A stretch of DNA of 64,000 nt from Kiritimatiellia bacterium (GCA_017454745.1 JAFTCL010000009.1:1-64000); one strand, 5' to 3'; shown: positions 42,196 to 52,407, counted from the stretch's first letter. Numbers and translations are program-made. The notes: a model not told the origin generated them from the letters alone.

Positions 42196-45100
42196 TCAAC
42201 GCTCTCCATTCCAAACGCCGCAGCGAGTTCTTCCAGCATCGCCTCGCATGGGCGGTCCGCAAACACCGCCGATTCGCAACCCGCCGCCACGCCGCGCAAA
42301 AAATAGTATCGAATGCCGCCGAAATTCCGTTCCCAAGAGTAATTATCCCTTAGGTTCTCCTTTAAGAACCGATGCAACACCGTCGCATACAGGAGGTACT
42401 GGAAGAAATAGCCGTGTTCCGCCATCTCCGCCGTAACGCCTTCTTTGGAAAAGCCGCTTTCACGTCCGTTGATTGAATTCGACTTCCAATCGACTACATA
42501 GTAATAGCCGTTGTGGCGGAAAAGCAAATCCAGATACCCCTTTAGGAATCCGTTCGGTACCAATCGGTTCCACCCATCCATCGCGCGGATGAACGGGCGT
42601 TTTCCGGGATCTTCTCCCCAATATCTTTCGATAACGGTTCTGATGGCCGCCGTGGTAGCCACCGCGCCTCTCGAAGAAAAGTCGAACTCCCATTCGCTGA
42701 AACGGTCTGCCGCCTTTACTTCGCGCAACGAGAACGTTTCGCCGTCAGGGGCGTTAAGCCGGCTGTCCAACGTCACTTTCATCATTTCGGCGACCACGTC
42801 CGCGTTGTTGTCGGGCAACCCGTGAATTCTCAACGCCGAAAGCGTCGCCGTCTCCACCGCCGCATCATCTGCCGCGAAATCAATCTTTTCCAATATCGAA
42901 TGCCAACATGTGCCAACCGCCAAGCCGCCCGGCAATGCGAAGACTTGATGTTCTTTGCCTTTCGGATTTTCAGTCGCCACCGCAACGGAATTGGTTCCGG
43001 TCTCGTCATCCCAATCGCGTCCGTCATCGTCTTTACGCTCGGAAGGCGACAGCGACGAGTAACTGCCTTTGGACGGCGTCAAATCAAACTCGTGCGGCCT
43101 TTTTTCCGGTTTGGGCGAACCTTGGTTCCGGTTCTGCTGCGGCACATAATTTTCCTGATCTTTAGGCTGGTAATCATCATCCTCGCGAATCGGGCTGCGT
43201 TCTGAATCGATGCCGGGCTGCGCCAAATGACGTTTGGCATTGGCCAGCAACCGGCAGATCGGCCACGATTCGGGCACGCTTTCCGGCACAATCAACACCG
43301 TCCGTTTCGTTGCCCGTGTCATCACCACATAGAGCAGCCGGATTCTCTCGTCGATAATCTCGCGACGATGTTTTTCGGTAATTTCCGTTGAATAGACAAA
43401 TGTGCCGTCATCTTCATGATACCCGTAGGGTCCTTTGTCGTTTTGGTTTCGCTTGTCGCTTGCAGGCAGGGGAACAATCACCACGGGAAACTCCAGCCCC
43501 TTCGAGACGTGCATGGTCATGATTCTCACCGCATCATGCTCACTTTCAAGTTCGCGCGCATATTCTTCGCTGCGCGCTTCGGGACCGGCTGCTCCGAAAG
43601 CATTGCTAGCACCTTTTGCGATGCGGTCCGCCACCCATGCGGTCAATGCTTCCGGCGACGGCCCCTGCTGACGGACGGTACGGATGGAGAGATCAATCAG
43701 CTGGATCGCGTCCGCCAGTTTTCGTTCCCCGTCCGGCTGCGCCGCGAACCGACGGCGGAAATCGCAACGGTCATAGTTCTCCAGTTCGGCCATCGCCGCA
43801 TCAAACCCGCGTTTCATCCAGATACGGTTCAACTCCTTAAACTTGGCCAGCGCCTGGGCCAGTGTCTCGCCCTCCCCCTCGGCATCGGCATCCAACTCAC
43901 CCGGAGTGAAGTCGAAGAACGAAGTAAGCATGGCAGCCCGCACCCGCCCCGCGCCACCTTCAAGCGCCATCGCTTGAAGCAAGGTTAGGAATTCTTTCGC
44001 CAGGGGTTGTCCGAACACATTGCCTGCGTGTTGCAACACCACCGGCACGTTCTTTGCACGAAGCGCATTGCGCAGTATATCGCCACTCGTATGACTTGGC
44101 ACAAGAATGGCGATGTCTTTCGGCGTGATCTTTCCGCGCTGTTCCTCAAGAACCGACAGTACCGACTCCACAACCGCAGAGTTCATGCCATCCGAAATCG
44201 ACAACCCCTCTTTTTTTCCCTTAGTCCTGTGATTCTTTACGTGGATTACGCGGAAAGGCTGGGGGTCATCCGCCCCATTGATTTGAAACGCTTCCCTAGT
44301 GTTGTCAGGTTCCAAATCCGCCGAATAGTCAATCGTTGCATCGCCAAAAGTGTAATCGGTTTTCCCGTCCGCAAACTGGAAATCTTTGAAAAAAAGATTC
44401 ACCGCGCCGATTAGCCGAGGGGTTGAACGGTAGTTCTTGCCAAGACAAAATGTGTTGGCGGAGACATCAGCGCGCCTTGCGGCGGCCGCGTAAGTGTAAA
44501 TGTCGCCGCCGCGAAAAGAATAAATCGCCTGCTTGGGATCGCCCACAAAGAAGAGTACCGGCTTTACCGTCTCTTCAGGAACATCGAGAAAGACGCGACG
44601 GAAAATCTCGTACTGTACGGGATCTGTATCCTGAAACTCATCAACCACCACCGCCTTGAACTCCTGACGCAAATGCGCCGCCAACTTACCGGCGGTATCG
44701 TTGCGCAACGCGTCCCGAAGCGAGAGCAGCAGTTCGTCGAACGTGCGGGTGCGGCGGGAGTCACGTGCGGCATGGTATGCCTCGGCAATCGCATGGGCTT
44801 CCGCCAACATCTGTCCGGTCGGCGAATCTTTATCGGCAACGATTTTTGCGTCGGGATGGCTTGCGAGTTTTACCACATATTCGCTCATCAGCCCCAAATC
44901 CGGTTTGTTTCGCGACTGTTCGTGCGCCACGCGCCACCAATCGCGCGCCATCCGGGAAAGCAGCACTGAATCGCTCTCGGCAAGCTCGGCATCGAACGGG
45001 GCTCCGGTCTCGAAAGCATACCGCGCCAAAGCGCGACGGCTGAACCCGTGGATGGTGGAGATTGCGGCACGGTCGAACTCCATCAGCGCGATCTCCAGAC

Positions 45101-45437
45101 GGGTACGGGCAATTTCATCGGCGACGCCGGATGCTGTTGCGCGTCCGTGCAAATCTTTAAGGCGGCTGCGTTCTTTGTCATCGACCGGTTCCCCGCTGTA
45201 GTATGCGTACAACAGTTGCAACACCTTTCTCAAGCGGTCGCGCAATTCCTTCGTCGCTTTTTCGGTGAAGGTCATCACTTGTATCTCGGCTACGCGCAAT
45301 CCCCGTTCGGTCACCAGCCGGGCGTAGATATTCTGGATGCTGTAGGTTTTTCCCGTCCCGGCGGACGCCGCGACAAGATGCGGCCCGTCCAAAGCTACCG
45401 CATTATCGAAAACCCGGCCTTTACAATTCTCATTCAT
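42192..45437 (-). CDS. recB: exodeoxyribonuclease V beta chain (RecB helicase-nuclease)
   Basis: A 1,081-residue UvrD-family SF1A helicase with a C-terminal nuclease domain. Walker A is AASAGTGKT (23-31). Other helicase motifs: VMTFTEKATKELRDRL, VVDEFQDTDPVQYEIFR, FVGDPKQAIYSFRGGD and MTMHVSKGLEFPVVIV. The nuclease motif is YYVVDWKSNS (near 977-986), with QYLLYATVLHRFL beyond. It acts with RecC and RecD in end resection. It overlaps both neighbours by 4 nt, implying coupled translation and stoichiometric assembly. Confidence 0.93.
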   Translation of the reverse strand: MNENCKGRVFDNAVALDGPHLVAASAGTGKTYSIQNIYARLVTERGLRVAEIQVMTFTEKATKELRDRLRKVLQLLYAYYSGEPVDDKERSRLKDLHGRATASGVADEIARTRLEIALMEFDRAAISTIHGFSRRALARYAFETGAPFDAELAESDSVLLSRMARDWWRVAHEQSRNKPDLGLMSEYVVKLASHPDAKIVADKDSPTGQMLAEAHAIAEAYHAARDSRRTRTFDELLLSLRDALRNDTAGKLAAHLRQEFKAVVVDEFQDTDPVQYEIFRRVFLDVPEETVKPVLFFVGDPKQAIYSFRGGDIYTYAAAARRADVSANTFCLGKNYRSTPRLIGAVNLFFKDFQFADGKTDYTFGDATIDYSADLEPDNTREAFQINGADDPQPFRVIHVKNHRTKGKKEGLSISDGMNSAVVESVLSVLEEQRGKITPKDIAILVPSHTSGDILRNALRAKNVPVVLQHAGNVFGQPLAKEFLTLLQAMALEGGAGRVRAAMLTSFFDFTPGELDADAEGEGETLAQALAKFKELNRIWMKRGFDAAMAELENYDRCDFRRRFAAQPDGERKLADAIQLIDLSIRTVRQQGPSPEALTAWVADRIAKGASNAFGAAGPEARSEEYARELESEHDAVRIMTMHVSKGLEFPVVIVPLPASDKRNQNDKGPYGYHEDDGTFVYSTEITEKHRREIIDERIRLLYVVMTRATKRTVLIVPESVPESWPICRLLANAKRHLAQPGIDSERSPIREDDDYQPKDQENYVPQQNRNQGSPKPEKRPHEFDLTPSKGSYSSLSPSERKDDDGRDWDDETGTNSVAVATENPKGKEHQVFALPGGLAVGTCWHSILEKIDFAADDAAVETATLSALRIHGLPDNNADVVAEMMKVTLDSRLNAPDGETFSLREVKAADRFSEWEFDFSSRGAVATTAAIRTVIERYWGEDPGKRPFIRAMDGWNRLVPNGFLKGYLDLLFRHNGYYYVVDWKSNSINGRESGFSKEGVTAEMAEHGYFFQYLLYATVLHRFLKENLRDNYSWERNFGGIRYYFLRGVAAGCESAVFADRPCEAMLEELAAAFGMESVE

Positions 45438-48400
45438 GCTTTTTGTAACCTCGCCGAATTGACAAATTCCATCCCGCGCAACACCGTTTCGCGCAACTCG
45501 TCCGGCAGCGCGTCATCCATCCAGCCTACACTTGGATCCGGCAGGTTCTCCGGTAACGGATTGAAAGCAAGTTCCAAAATCTCATCAAGTTTCTGATTCG
45601 CCCGCTCCGCGTCCATCGGATGGATGCACCGCAGCTTACCATCGCCATACATAATGACGGAGAGAAATCGCCGACCCGCCGCATGACCGGCCAAATGGCG
45701 CACCAGCAGTTCGCTTTCCGCGCTGCCCAATTCATGCGACCCGTATTCCGAATAAACCATGTGATGCTCCGTGCCGTTATCTTGGGCAAACTTCATCATG
45801 CCGGTCACCAGCACGTTATGCCCCTTCACCAATCGGTGCACGTCCACACGTTCCGGATTAGCTTCGGCTACCCGCCGCAACATATCAACGGCTCTAACCG
45901 CTTCGCTTTTGTACCCTTCCGGAGAACTTTCAAACCGCATTTTTCTCCGCATGATTTTATTACGGTCGTCCCCGTTTTTAATCCGATCGACCGCTTCCTC
46001 GACCGAAGTCCGATCGCAAGCCCGCCCTTCCTCTATCAAGAGGTCTCCGGACAACTGCTTGTCGTCATCGCCCAACTTGATCATTATCCTCTCGCCACAG
46101 GACAGATTCGTGGACACCGCTTCCTCGTCAACCAGTTCATCGCTTGAGGCATCGGTACCCCACATTTTCAACCGGCTTCGCAAGAAGGCGTTTGGCTTGG
46201 CAAGAAACTCTGCCAAATCATCAATATACACCACGGTTTCGCCCTCGGACGCGAACTTAAACGCGGTAACAGTATTCGTCACGCTTTCATCTGGCCGTTT
46301 GTCCGCTTTCGCCAGAATCGCCGCCGCAGCCGCGCGATCGACGGCGGAATAGTTGGGCGGTAACGGGGAATCGCCCTCAAACTCGTAGAAGTACCGGATG
46401 CTGTAGGACTGCAACGGATGCTCATAACGGGTTATGCCGTTTTTTCGCTCCCGGTCAAACCAGTCCAAAAGATCGCTAAGCGGCACCGCCGGCGGAATCT
46501 TCTCGTTCGAGCGGATGTCATGTCCCACATAACTCAGCGCAAGCCGTTCGCGCGCACCGAGAACTGCCTTGAGCAGGGAGAATCCGTCACGCTCCCGCAG
46601 TGACGCGTCATACGGGGTGGGATGCCGCCCGATCTGGTCGAATGACGGTCGGGTACCATCGCGGGGGAACTTGCCGTCATTCAACCCACAGACCCACACC
46701 AGTTTCGCGGGTGTCGCCGCAGAACTTTTGAGCGGCGCAAACCTCACCGCATCGCCCACCTCCGCGCTGTACGGACGCACCCCGCGAATCGCGCTCTGCA
46801 CCGCGCTAAGAAACACCTCCGCCTCGATTTCCGGCGAGACACCGACTCCGCCATCCGCCACCCAGGCGTCCATCGCGTGCTGCTCGGTGGATTTAATCGC
46901 GCGGCGAATCGCGGTCAACTCTTTCCGGTTGTCCGATCCCGAATCGTCATCCCCGGCATTGTAGAAATGATCAACAGACTCCCGCAACCGTTCTCCCCAA
47001 TCTTCAGCGGTTTTGCCACCGCACAGTTCAGTTCGAAGCGCGTACAACTGTTTTACGAATTTGTCCAACGCCGCGACAAGGCGAGCCCGCTCCTGCTCCA
47101 CCGCGCCGCAGGGGCGCAAAGCGCCAATTTCCTCGGCGTTGACGAGCGAATCGGGATTCCCCCTCGGGCCCATCAAGGCATCAAGTTCCAAACGATCGAG
47201 TCCGCGCCGCCAAGTGAATGGGTATGGCTCAGCAGGGCTGACCGAGCCAAGCCCCAGCGACTCCGCCACATCCCGGTCGTCATATCCCCAGTGGATGTTC
47301 GCATCACGCACCATCCGCTTCAACACATCAATCCCATCGGCGTCGATTCCAAATTTGCCGCGGATGGCAGAAACGCTTAAAAGAGAAAAAACCGCGCTCA
47401 CCTCGAACCGATTCTCGCGGAACGCGAGCAGCTCGCCAAAGGAATGCATGAGCGGAGATTCATCGGCGACCAGTCCGTCCAGTTTCAAGGGGATTCTCGC
47501 AGCCACTTCGCGCTCGGCTCCGAACACCGCCTCCGCCAGCGGCGCATACGTGGACCAATCGGCGCACAAAACCAACACCTCCCCCGGCTTGGCTTGCGGA
47601 TTATCCTCAAAGAACCGGTAGATGCCGTTGCGTACCGCCTCCAGTTCACGACGCGGCGAATGGCAGACGTGCAATTCAACATCCAACTCGCGCAACGGCT
47701 TGAAGCGGCATCCGGTCTCCGCCGCTTCCGCCGGAACGGGCCGGGAGGAAACGTCGGACAGCCAATAGCAATCCCCCTCGGAAATGTCAACCTCCGAAAA
47801 CAGCGTCCCGCGCCCACCGGTGGCAAGGGCTCCAAGGAGCGCCCGGTCCGCCGCGTTTCCGATTTCGGGCATACTGGGTTCCGGTGCCTCATCGCCGCTT
47901 TCAATCGCACTACGCAAAACCGCCACCCGTTGACGGATACTCTCCCGCTTCCCCTCCACATCCATCCAAAATCCCGGGCAGGGGCTGAAACTCCAAACCA
48001 CTGTGGGAATTGAATCGGCAATCCTCTTCAAAAACTCAAAATAGGGCCACGGCGCGAACGCCACATCAAACACATGGATGGATTTGTACTTTGGGAAACC
48101 GTGCACAAACGCCGTCTCAGGATTTGACTCCCCGTTAAACACCCCAACATAGTCCTTCGTATAAGTGTTCCCGTTAACCCTAACCAGTCTGCGATACAAC
48201 TCACGCTGCCACGCCTCTTCGTCCCTTTTGAGTTCGCCACCGTTCTCCCAACGGTCCAGCATAGTATAACGGTAATTGAGATAATCGTCGAACATCTCTG
48301 CCAGTTTCGCCGCCAACTCGTAACGGCGGAGCGCAGAAGCTTTCTCCCCAATGTAAGAGAGCAAAGGACGGAAAACCGCATCGGCAGGATTCTGCCCCAG

Positions 48401-48742
48401 ATCCGCAGCGCGGAGAATCGCGCCGATCCGCCAAGCCAGCACTTCCTTGGAGTACGGGTGCGCCGCCGCGTTACGCTGAATCCCGTCCTTGCCGCGCACC
48501 GCAGCCAGCCAGTCGTTAACGAACTCGGCAATCGGCTTATAGTCAATGTTCGCCAGAATGCGGCGGGAACCGGATTTGCGGCGCAGAAGAAAATAATCCT
48601 GAAGCCAATTGCGGGTGGACAAATCACCCACCACCACGCAAGTGCGGTCGAACGGTTCGCCGCCGGTTCCATTCTCCCAGTGCGCGAACAGCCCTTCCGC
48701 CAGCACTTCCAGCCGGTCACTCCAAAAAACTTCCAACGACAT
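45434..48742 (-). CDS. recC: exodeoxyribonuclease V gamma chain (RecC)
   Basis: A 1,102-residue non-catalytic subunit related to inactivated SF1 helicases; in E. coli RecC splits the strands and scans for Chi. Recognisable parts: WLQDYFLLRR and ILANIDYKPIAEFVNDWL near the N-terminus, VHGFPKYKSIHVFDVAFAPW, VLVLCADWSTYAPL, VWVCGLNDGKFPR and a degenerate nuclease-like C-terminus. Sequence conservation in this family is low, so the call rests on these motifs plus the adjacent recB and recD. First gene of the operon. GGAGGGGG precedes the start. Confidence 0.88.
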   Translation of the reverse strand: MSLEVFWSDRLEVLAEGLFAHWENGTGGEPFDRTCVVVGDLSTRNWLQDYFLLRRKSGSRRILANIDYKPIAEFVNDWLAAVRGKDGIQRNAAAHPYSKEVLAWRIGAILRAADLGQNPADAVFRPLLSYIGEKASALRRYELAAKLAEMFDDYLNYRYTMLDRWENGGELKRDEEAWQRELYRRLVRVNGNTYTKDYVGVFNGESNPETAFVHGFPKYKSIHVFDVAFAPWPYFEFLKRIADSIPTVVWSFSPCPGFWMDVEGKRESIRQRVAVLRSAIESGDEAPEPSMPEIGNAADRALLGALATGGRGTLFSEVDISEGDCYWLSDVSSRPVPAEAAETGCRFKPLRELDVELHVCHSPRRELEAVRNGIYRFFEDNPQAKPGEVLVLCADWSTYAPLAEAVFGAEREVAARIPLKLDGLVADESPLMHSFGELLAFRENRFEVSAVFSLLSVSAIRGKFGIDADGIDVLKRMVRDANIHWGYDDRDVAESLGLGSVSPAEPYPFTWRRGLDRLELDALMGPRGNPDSLVNAEEIGALRPCGAVEQERARLVAALDKFVKQLYALRTELCGGKTAEDWGERLRESVDHFYNAGDDDSGSDNRKELTAIRRAIKSTEQHAMDAWVADGGVGVSPEIEAEVFLSAVQSAIRGVRPYSAEVGDAVRFAPLKSSAATPAKLVWVCGLNDGKFPRDGTRPSFDQIGRHPTPYDASLRERDGFSLLKAVLGARERLALSYVGHDIRSNEKIPPAVPLSDLLDWFDRERKNGITRYEHPLQSYSIRYFYEFEGDSPLPPNYSAVDRAAAAAILAKADKRPDESVTNTVTAFKFASEGETVVYIDDLAEFLAKPNAFLRSRLKMWGTDASSDELVDEEAVSTNLSCGERIMIKLGDDDKQLSGDLLIEEGRACDRTSVEEAVDRIKNGDDRNKIMRRKMRFESSPEGYKSEAVRAVDMLRRVAEANPERVDVHRLVKGHNVLVTGMMKFAQDNGTEHHMVYSEYGSHELGSAESELLVRHLAGHAAGRRFLSVIMYGDGKLRCIHPMDAERANQKLDEILELAFNPLPENLPDPSVGWMDDALPDELRETVLRGMEFVNSARLQKA

Positions 48743-48841
48743 CTAACCCCCTCCGCCTTCGCTCGCCAGCCCCCGCCATGTTTAGCGCCGCACCTTTTTC
48801 GAACGGTGCTTTTGCCGATGACATTTGCGAAAAACGCCCTA

Positions 48842-48870
48842 ATAATACACTAATGTGGGTGTTTTGGCAA
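48842..48870 (-). promoter_or_regulatory. promoter of the recCBD operon
   Basis: Minus strand TTGCCA (48870-48865), 17-bp spacer, TATTAT (48847-48842), about 100 nt upstream of recC. It faces away from the promoter at 48932. Confidence 0.65.
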
Positions 48871-48931
48871 TTAATGTACGCCATTTTTTTGTTTTTGGCG
48901 AAATAATAAGCTTTTTTTAGCGAAAAATGCA

Positions 48932-48960
48932 TTCCCAAAAGAGAGGGATTGTCGTATAAT
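48932..48960 (+). promoter_or_regulatory. promoter of the SIS/PfkB/Gfo operon
   Basis: TTCCCA (48932-48937), 17-bp spacer, TATAAT (48955-48960). GGAG (48975-48978) and the ATG at 48987 follow closely, giving a very short leader. Confidence 0.7.
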
Positions 48961-48986
48961 ATAAAACTGTTTTTGGAGTTTGTGTC

Positions 48987-49688
48987 ATGAGCGAATACCT
49001 AAATCGAATCACGGAGCTATTGCAGCGGATTGAAATAGAAGAGGCTACGGCGCTAAACCGCGCTTCAGAAGCGGTGGCGGATACCATTTGCCGGGATGGC
49101 ATCGTACACGTTTTCGGATGCGGCCATTCGCACCTTGCCGCGCTGGACACTTTCTACCGCGCGGGCGGGCTTGCCTGCGTATCCCCCGTGCTGGATGTGG
49201 ACCTGATGCTCCACGACGGCGCGGCGAAATCCAGCCGGATGGAGAAGATGCCGGGTATCGCGGCGGAGGTCTTCCGCCGCCACGGCGTTAAACCCGGCGA
49301 CATTTTCATCGTCATCTCCGCCAGCGGCAAGAATGCCGCTCCCGTCGAAATGCTGCGCACCGCAAAGGCGGCCGGGGTGACGACGGTCGCGATTTCGTCA
49401 TCTGCTTATCGCGAACACGGGGCGGTGCTGTTGGACGAGGCGGACCTCCCGATCGACTGCAAAGTCCCTTACGGTGACGCCGTGATCGCGGTTGGCGAAT
49501 CTAAAATGGGCGGGCTGTCCACCTCCGCCTCCTGTTTCATTCTCAACTCAATCCTGATCGAAGGGGCGAAAAAGGCTTTGGGACGCGGTGTTAAGCCCCC
49601 CATCTACACCAGCGGCAACATCGCGGGCGGCACGGAAAGCAACATCGCGCTGGAGAAGCGGTATTTTAACCGGGTGAAACATCTATGA
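48987..49688 (+). CDS. SIS-domain phosphosugar-binding protein (UPF0309 type)
   Basis: A 233-residue protein with a SIS fold: VHVFGCGHSHLAAL at the N-terminal sugar-phosphate loop and FIVISASGKNAAPVEMLRTA as the second SIS motif. Length and layout match UPF0309/YfhH-like sugar isomerase-type proteins. It likely isomerises or senses a phosphorylated (amino) sugar in the cytoplasm. First gene of a tight operon; its stop overlaps the kinase start (ATGA at 49685). A role with the kinase in one pathway is inferred from this coupling. Confidence 0.83.
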   Translation: MSEYLNRITELLQRIEIEEATALNRASEAVADTICRDGIVHVFGCGHSHLAALDTFYRAGGLACVSPVLDVDLMLHDGAAKSSRMEKMPGIAAEVFRRHGVKPGDIFIVISASGKNAAPVEMLRTAKAAGVTTVAISSSAYREHGAVLLDEADLPIDCKVPYGDAVIAVGESKMGGLSTSASCFILNSILIEGAKKALGRGVKPPIYTSGNIAGGTESNIALEKRYFNRVKHL

Positions 49689-50530
49689 CAAAACGACAGG
49701 CAAAAATCGCCGTAATCGGCATGATCGGTAAATCCGTGTTTATGGAGGTCGAGCAGTTCCACAAGGGCGGCGAAACGGTGGTTGCCAAATCCTGCCACGA
49801 GGACTGGGGCGGCAAAGGGTTCAACCAAGCGGTGGCAGCAGCGCGGCAGGGCGCGGCGGTGACGTTCTTGGGCGCCTGCGCAGAAAAAGACCGCCCCGCC
49901 ATCGCGTCCGATCTCACCGGAGAACGCGGGCTGACGCTGCGGTTGATCGGACGGCCGGTCAACTCCGCGCTGGCTGCGATTATAACCGATGCCGAGGGCA
50001 CAACGCGGGTCACCTGCTGCGCCGGCGCGGAATTGGAGGTTGCGGATGTCGATGCCTTCGCCGATGAAATCATCGCGGCGGATCTGCTTCTGTTGAGCAA
50101 CGAAGTGCCGGAAGAGGTAAATCTCCGGGCCTCCGAAATCGCGGCGGCGCATGGCGTGGAGATTATCCTAAACCCAGCCCCGGCGCGTCCCCAGCCCGAA
50201 GCGCTGAAACGCCGGATATTCCTCTTCACGCCGAATGAGTTTGAAACGGCCGGACTGGAAGACGCCGACGGCGAGGTTGTCACGACGCTGGGCGGCGCCG
50301 GATGCAGAATCCGTTCCACCGGCGAGGTTGTGCCGCCGGTATGCTGCGGCAAAGTGATCGACACCACCGGCGCGGGCGACACTTTCAACGGCGTACTTGC
50401 CGTGCGGATCGCCGAAGGCGAACCGATTGCGGACGCCTGCCGCGCCGCCAACGCAGCGGCCGGCAAAGGAGTGACGATGCGGTACGTCCTGCCGTCGATA
50501 CCATACAGAGAAGGTTTTACAAAGGAGTAA
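49685..50530 (+). CDS. PfkB-family carbohydrate kinase (ribokinase-like)
   Basis: A 281-residue kinase. PfkB signature 1 is present as GGKGFNQAVAAARQGAAVTF and signature 2 as DTTGAGDTFNGVLA (near 226-239, catalytic Asp in GAGD). LNPAP and TPNEFE are typical of ribokinases. It would phosphorylate a sugar or nucleoside in the cytoplasm. Slightly short compared with ribokinase (about 300). Translationally coupled to the SIS gene and followed 5 bp later by the 250-residue unknown gene, so a shared substrate route is likely. Confidence 0.87.
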   Translation: MTKRQAKIAVIGMIGKSVFMEVEQFHKGGETVVAKSCHEDWGGKGFNQAVAAARQGAAVTFLGACAEKDRPAIASDLTGERGLTLRLIGRPVNSALAAIITDAEGTTRVTCCAGAELEVADVDAFADEIIAADLLLLSNEVPEEVNLRASEIAAAHGVEIILNPAPARPQPEALKRRIFLFTPNEFETAGLEDADGEVVTTLGGAGCRIRSTGEVVPPVCCGKVIDTTGAGDTFNGVLAVRIAEGEPIADACRAANAAAGKGVTMRYVLPSIPYREGFTKE

Positions 50531-50535
50531 CAGAC

Positions 50536-51288
50536 ATGAATCTTAAACGAATGAACAAAGGACTCGACTTCCTGCGCGGGAAGTACGGAGCAAAAAAAGG
50601 CGAAATCACCATCAAGGACGGGCACTGCTACGTCGGGGCAACGCCGCTCCTGCCGGGCCGAATGGAACGCAAGATCGTCGAGTTAAAGAAAATGACGGAA
50701 AACGGGACGCTCGAAGGCGTCTCCACCTTGCGTTTTGCCGCCTTTTCGCCCAAAGGGGCTGATTTGGAGGCGATGCTGGCGAAGGAACTGGATCTCGCCG
50801 CCTACCTCGGCGCGTCGGACATCGTGCGCGTGATGGCCGTCGCAAACGGGAACGCGATTAACGTGCTGGCGAAACTCGCGAACGATGTCAACGTCTCGGT
50901 CGAGATCGGCGCGGGACTCCCGAAGGGCGAGTTCGGCTATGACCGCCACGAGATCATCGCCAAGCGCGGCGTCGCCTGCGACCAGACCGTTGACACGCAC
51001 ACCCCGCACTCGTCGATCCGGTGCTGGGGCGCTAATGGGACTGACGACTACACCGATGTCGATACCGAACTGTTCGGGCTGACTTACGAAGAGATTTGGA
51101 ACGTTCGCGCCGCATTTGCGCTCTTGCAGGGACGCGCATCCGCGAAAATCTGGAAAGCCGCATGGGCCAAAGCGGCGAAAGCCGCCGCGCTCGCCTTTGA
51201 AAGCGATCGCAAGAAAGCGGCAAAGGCCATTGCCGTCAAGCAGGGCTTGAACACTAACGAGGCCATAAAAACATCGGAGGTGCGCTAA
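50536..51288 (+). CDS. conserved-looking cytoplasmic protein of unknown function in a sugar operon
   Basis: A 250-residue protein without signal peptide or membrane segment. ATG 50536 follows AAGGAG (50522-50527); the longer in-frame ORF runs through the kinase gene and is rejected. Features: a short N-terminal basic part (MNLKRMNKGLDFLRGKYGAK), a region with acidic and small residues (NGNAINVLAKLANDVNVSVE), CWGANGTDDYTDVDTELFG, and a very Ala/Lys-rich C-terminal helix (about 200-250). I do not recognise the family. Position between PfkB and Gfo/Idh/MocA genes, with a 1-nt overlap to the latter (TAATG), suggests a role in the same sugar pathway. Confidence 0.7.
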   Translation: MNLKRMNKGLDFLRGKYGAKKGEITIKDGHCYVGATPLLPGRMERKIVELKKMTENGTLEGVSTLRFAAFSPKGADLEAMLAKELDLAAYLGASDIVRVMAVANGNAINVLAKLANDVNVSVEIGAGLPKGEFGYDRHEIIAKRGVACDQTVDTHTPHSSIRCWGANGTDDYTDVDTELFGLTYEEIWNVRAAFALLQGRASAKIWKAAWAKAAKAAALAFESDRKKAAKAIAVKQGLNTNEAIKTSEVR

Positions 51289-52367
51289 TGAAACCGGTTA
51301 AAATCGCAATGATGGGCATGACACACGGGCACACCCGCAAGTACTACCAGACGCTGATCGAAAACAAGAAGCTGGATTGGGTCGCGTCCTGCGCCCAAGA
51401 CGAAGAGGCGAAGCGCGTTTACGAGCTTTACGAAACCGGCGTCCCATGTTATCTCGATCCTGACGAGATGTACCGAAAACATCCGGACATCGAGGCGGTG
51501 GTGATCGCCTCCGCCAACGACCGCCACTTCGAGCAGATGAAGTGGTGCGCCGAAAAGGGTATCCACATTCTCTCGATGAAGATCCCGACCTTCGACATGA
51601 ATGAATACGACGAGATGATCGAGATGTGCGACAAGGCCAGAATCGTCTGCCAGATTGAACTGGAGATGCACTACAACTCCGTTGTGAGGAGGTTGGAGAA
51701 GCTGATCAAAAACGGCGCAATCGGCAAGATTAAATCGGTACAGGCCACCAACATCACGCTCTCGCCGGTCTGGGCGTTCCCGTGGCAGGGCGACCCCAAA
51801 GCCAGTTTCGGCAGCGTTGTGCCGCTGAAGCGGGGCGATCCTCGTTTCCGCGGCGGCGCGCTTTGCGATCACCCGCACATCTTCGACCTAATCCGCCACC
51901 TGACCGGTTCGGATTTCGACTACATCTTCGCCGAGGTCGCGCCGAATCTCCGCGACGGGTTGAAGGTGGAAGATATGCTCATGGCGGTGGGCAAAATGAA
52001 AGACGGAACCGCGTTTCTGTTTGATCCGTCCTGGTCGCGCCTCGAAGAGAAGCTCAAGGTACCAGGACCGGGCTGGGAACGCTTCCCGAAACGCATGGAG
52101 GTGAACGTCACTATCACCGGAGACAAGGGGATGATCAGCTGCGACTGCTTCGGGCCTAACGTCTATCACAACGGCGCCCCCAACGACCGCTATACCGTGC
52201 AGTACACCTACTTTGACGAGTGGGTCGGCCTCATCGACGAGTTTGTCGATTGCATCCGCAACCACAAGACCCCGCTTATCAACCTCAGGTGGCACAAGCA
52301 GACGATTCTAGCCATGCTTGGCTGTTACGAGTCTATCCAGACGGGTAAAATCGCTAAGGTCAACTGA
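51288..52367 (+). CDS. Gfo/Idh/MocA-family NAD(P)-dependent oxidoreductase
   Basis: A 359-residue protein. The N-terminal Rossmann part (VKIAMMGMTHGHTRKYYQ) differs from the usual GxGxxG by having GMTHGH. The family EKP motif region reads HILSMKIPTFD, keeping the lysine but not the Glu. The C-terminal alpha/beta substrate domain contains RGGALCDHPHIFDLIRHLTG, with the His expected to act in catalysis. It probably oxidises or epimerises a sugar or inositol derivative. Last gene of the four-gene operon; a strong bidirectional terminator follows. Confidence 0.85.
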   Translation: MKPVKIAMMGMTHGHTRKYYQTLIENKKLDWVASCAQDEEAKRVYELYETGVPCYLDPDEMYRKHPDIEAVVIASANDRHFEQMKWCAEKGIHILSMKIPTFDMNEYDEMIEMCDKARIVCQIELEMHYNSVVRRLEKLIKNGAIGKIKSVQATNITLSPVWAFPWQGDPKASFGSVVPLKRGDPRFRGGALCDHPHIFDLIRHLTGSDFDYIFAEVAPNLRDGLKVEDMLMAVGKMKDGTAFLFDPSWSRLEEKLKVPGPGWERFPKRMEVNVTITGDKGMISCDCFGPNVYHNGAPNDRYTVQYTYFDEWVGLIDEFVDCIRNHKTPLINLRWHKQTILAMLGCYESIQTGKIAKVN

Positions 52368-52407
52368 TTGGACGAAAATCTGTTAAGGCTGCGTAAGTAG
52401 AAAATTT

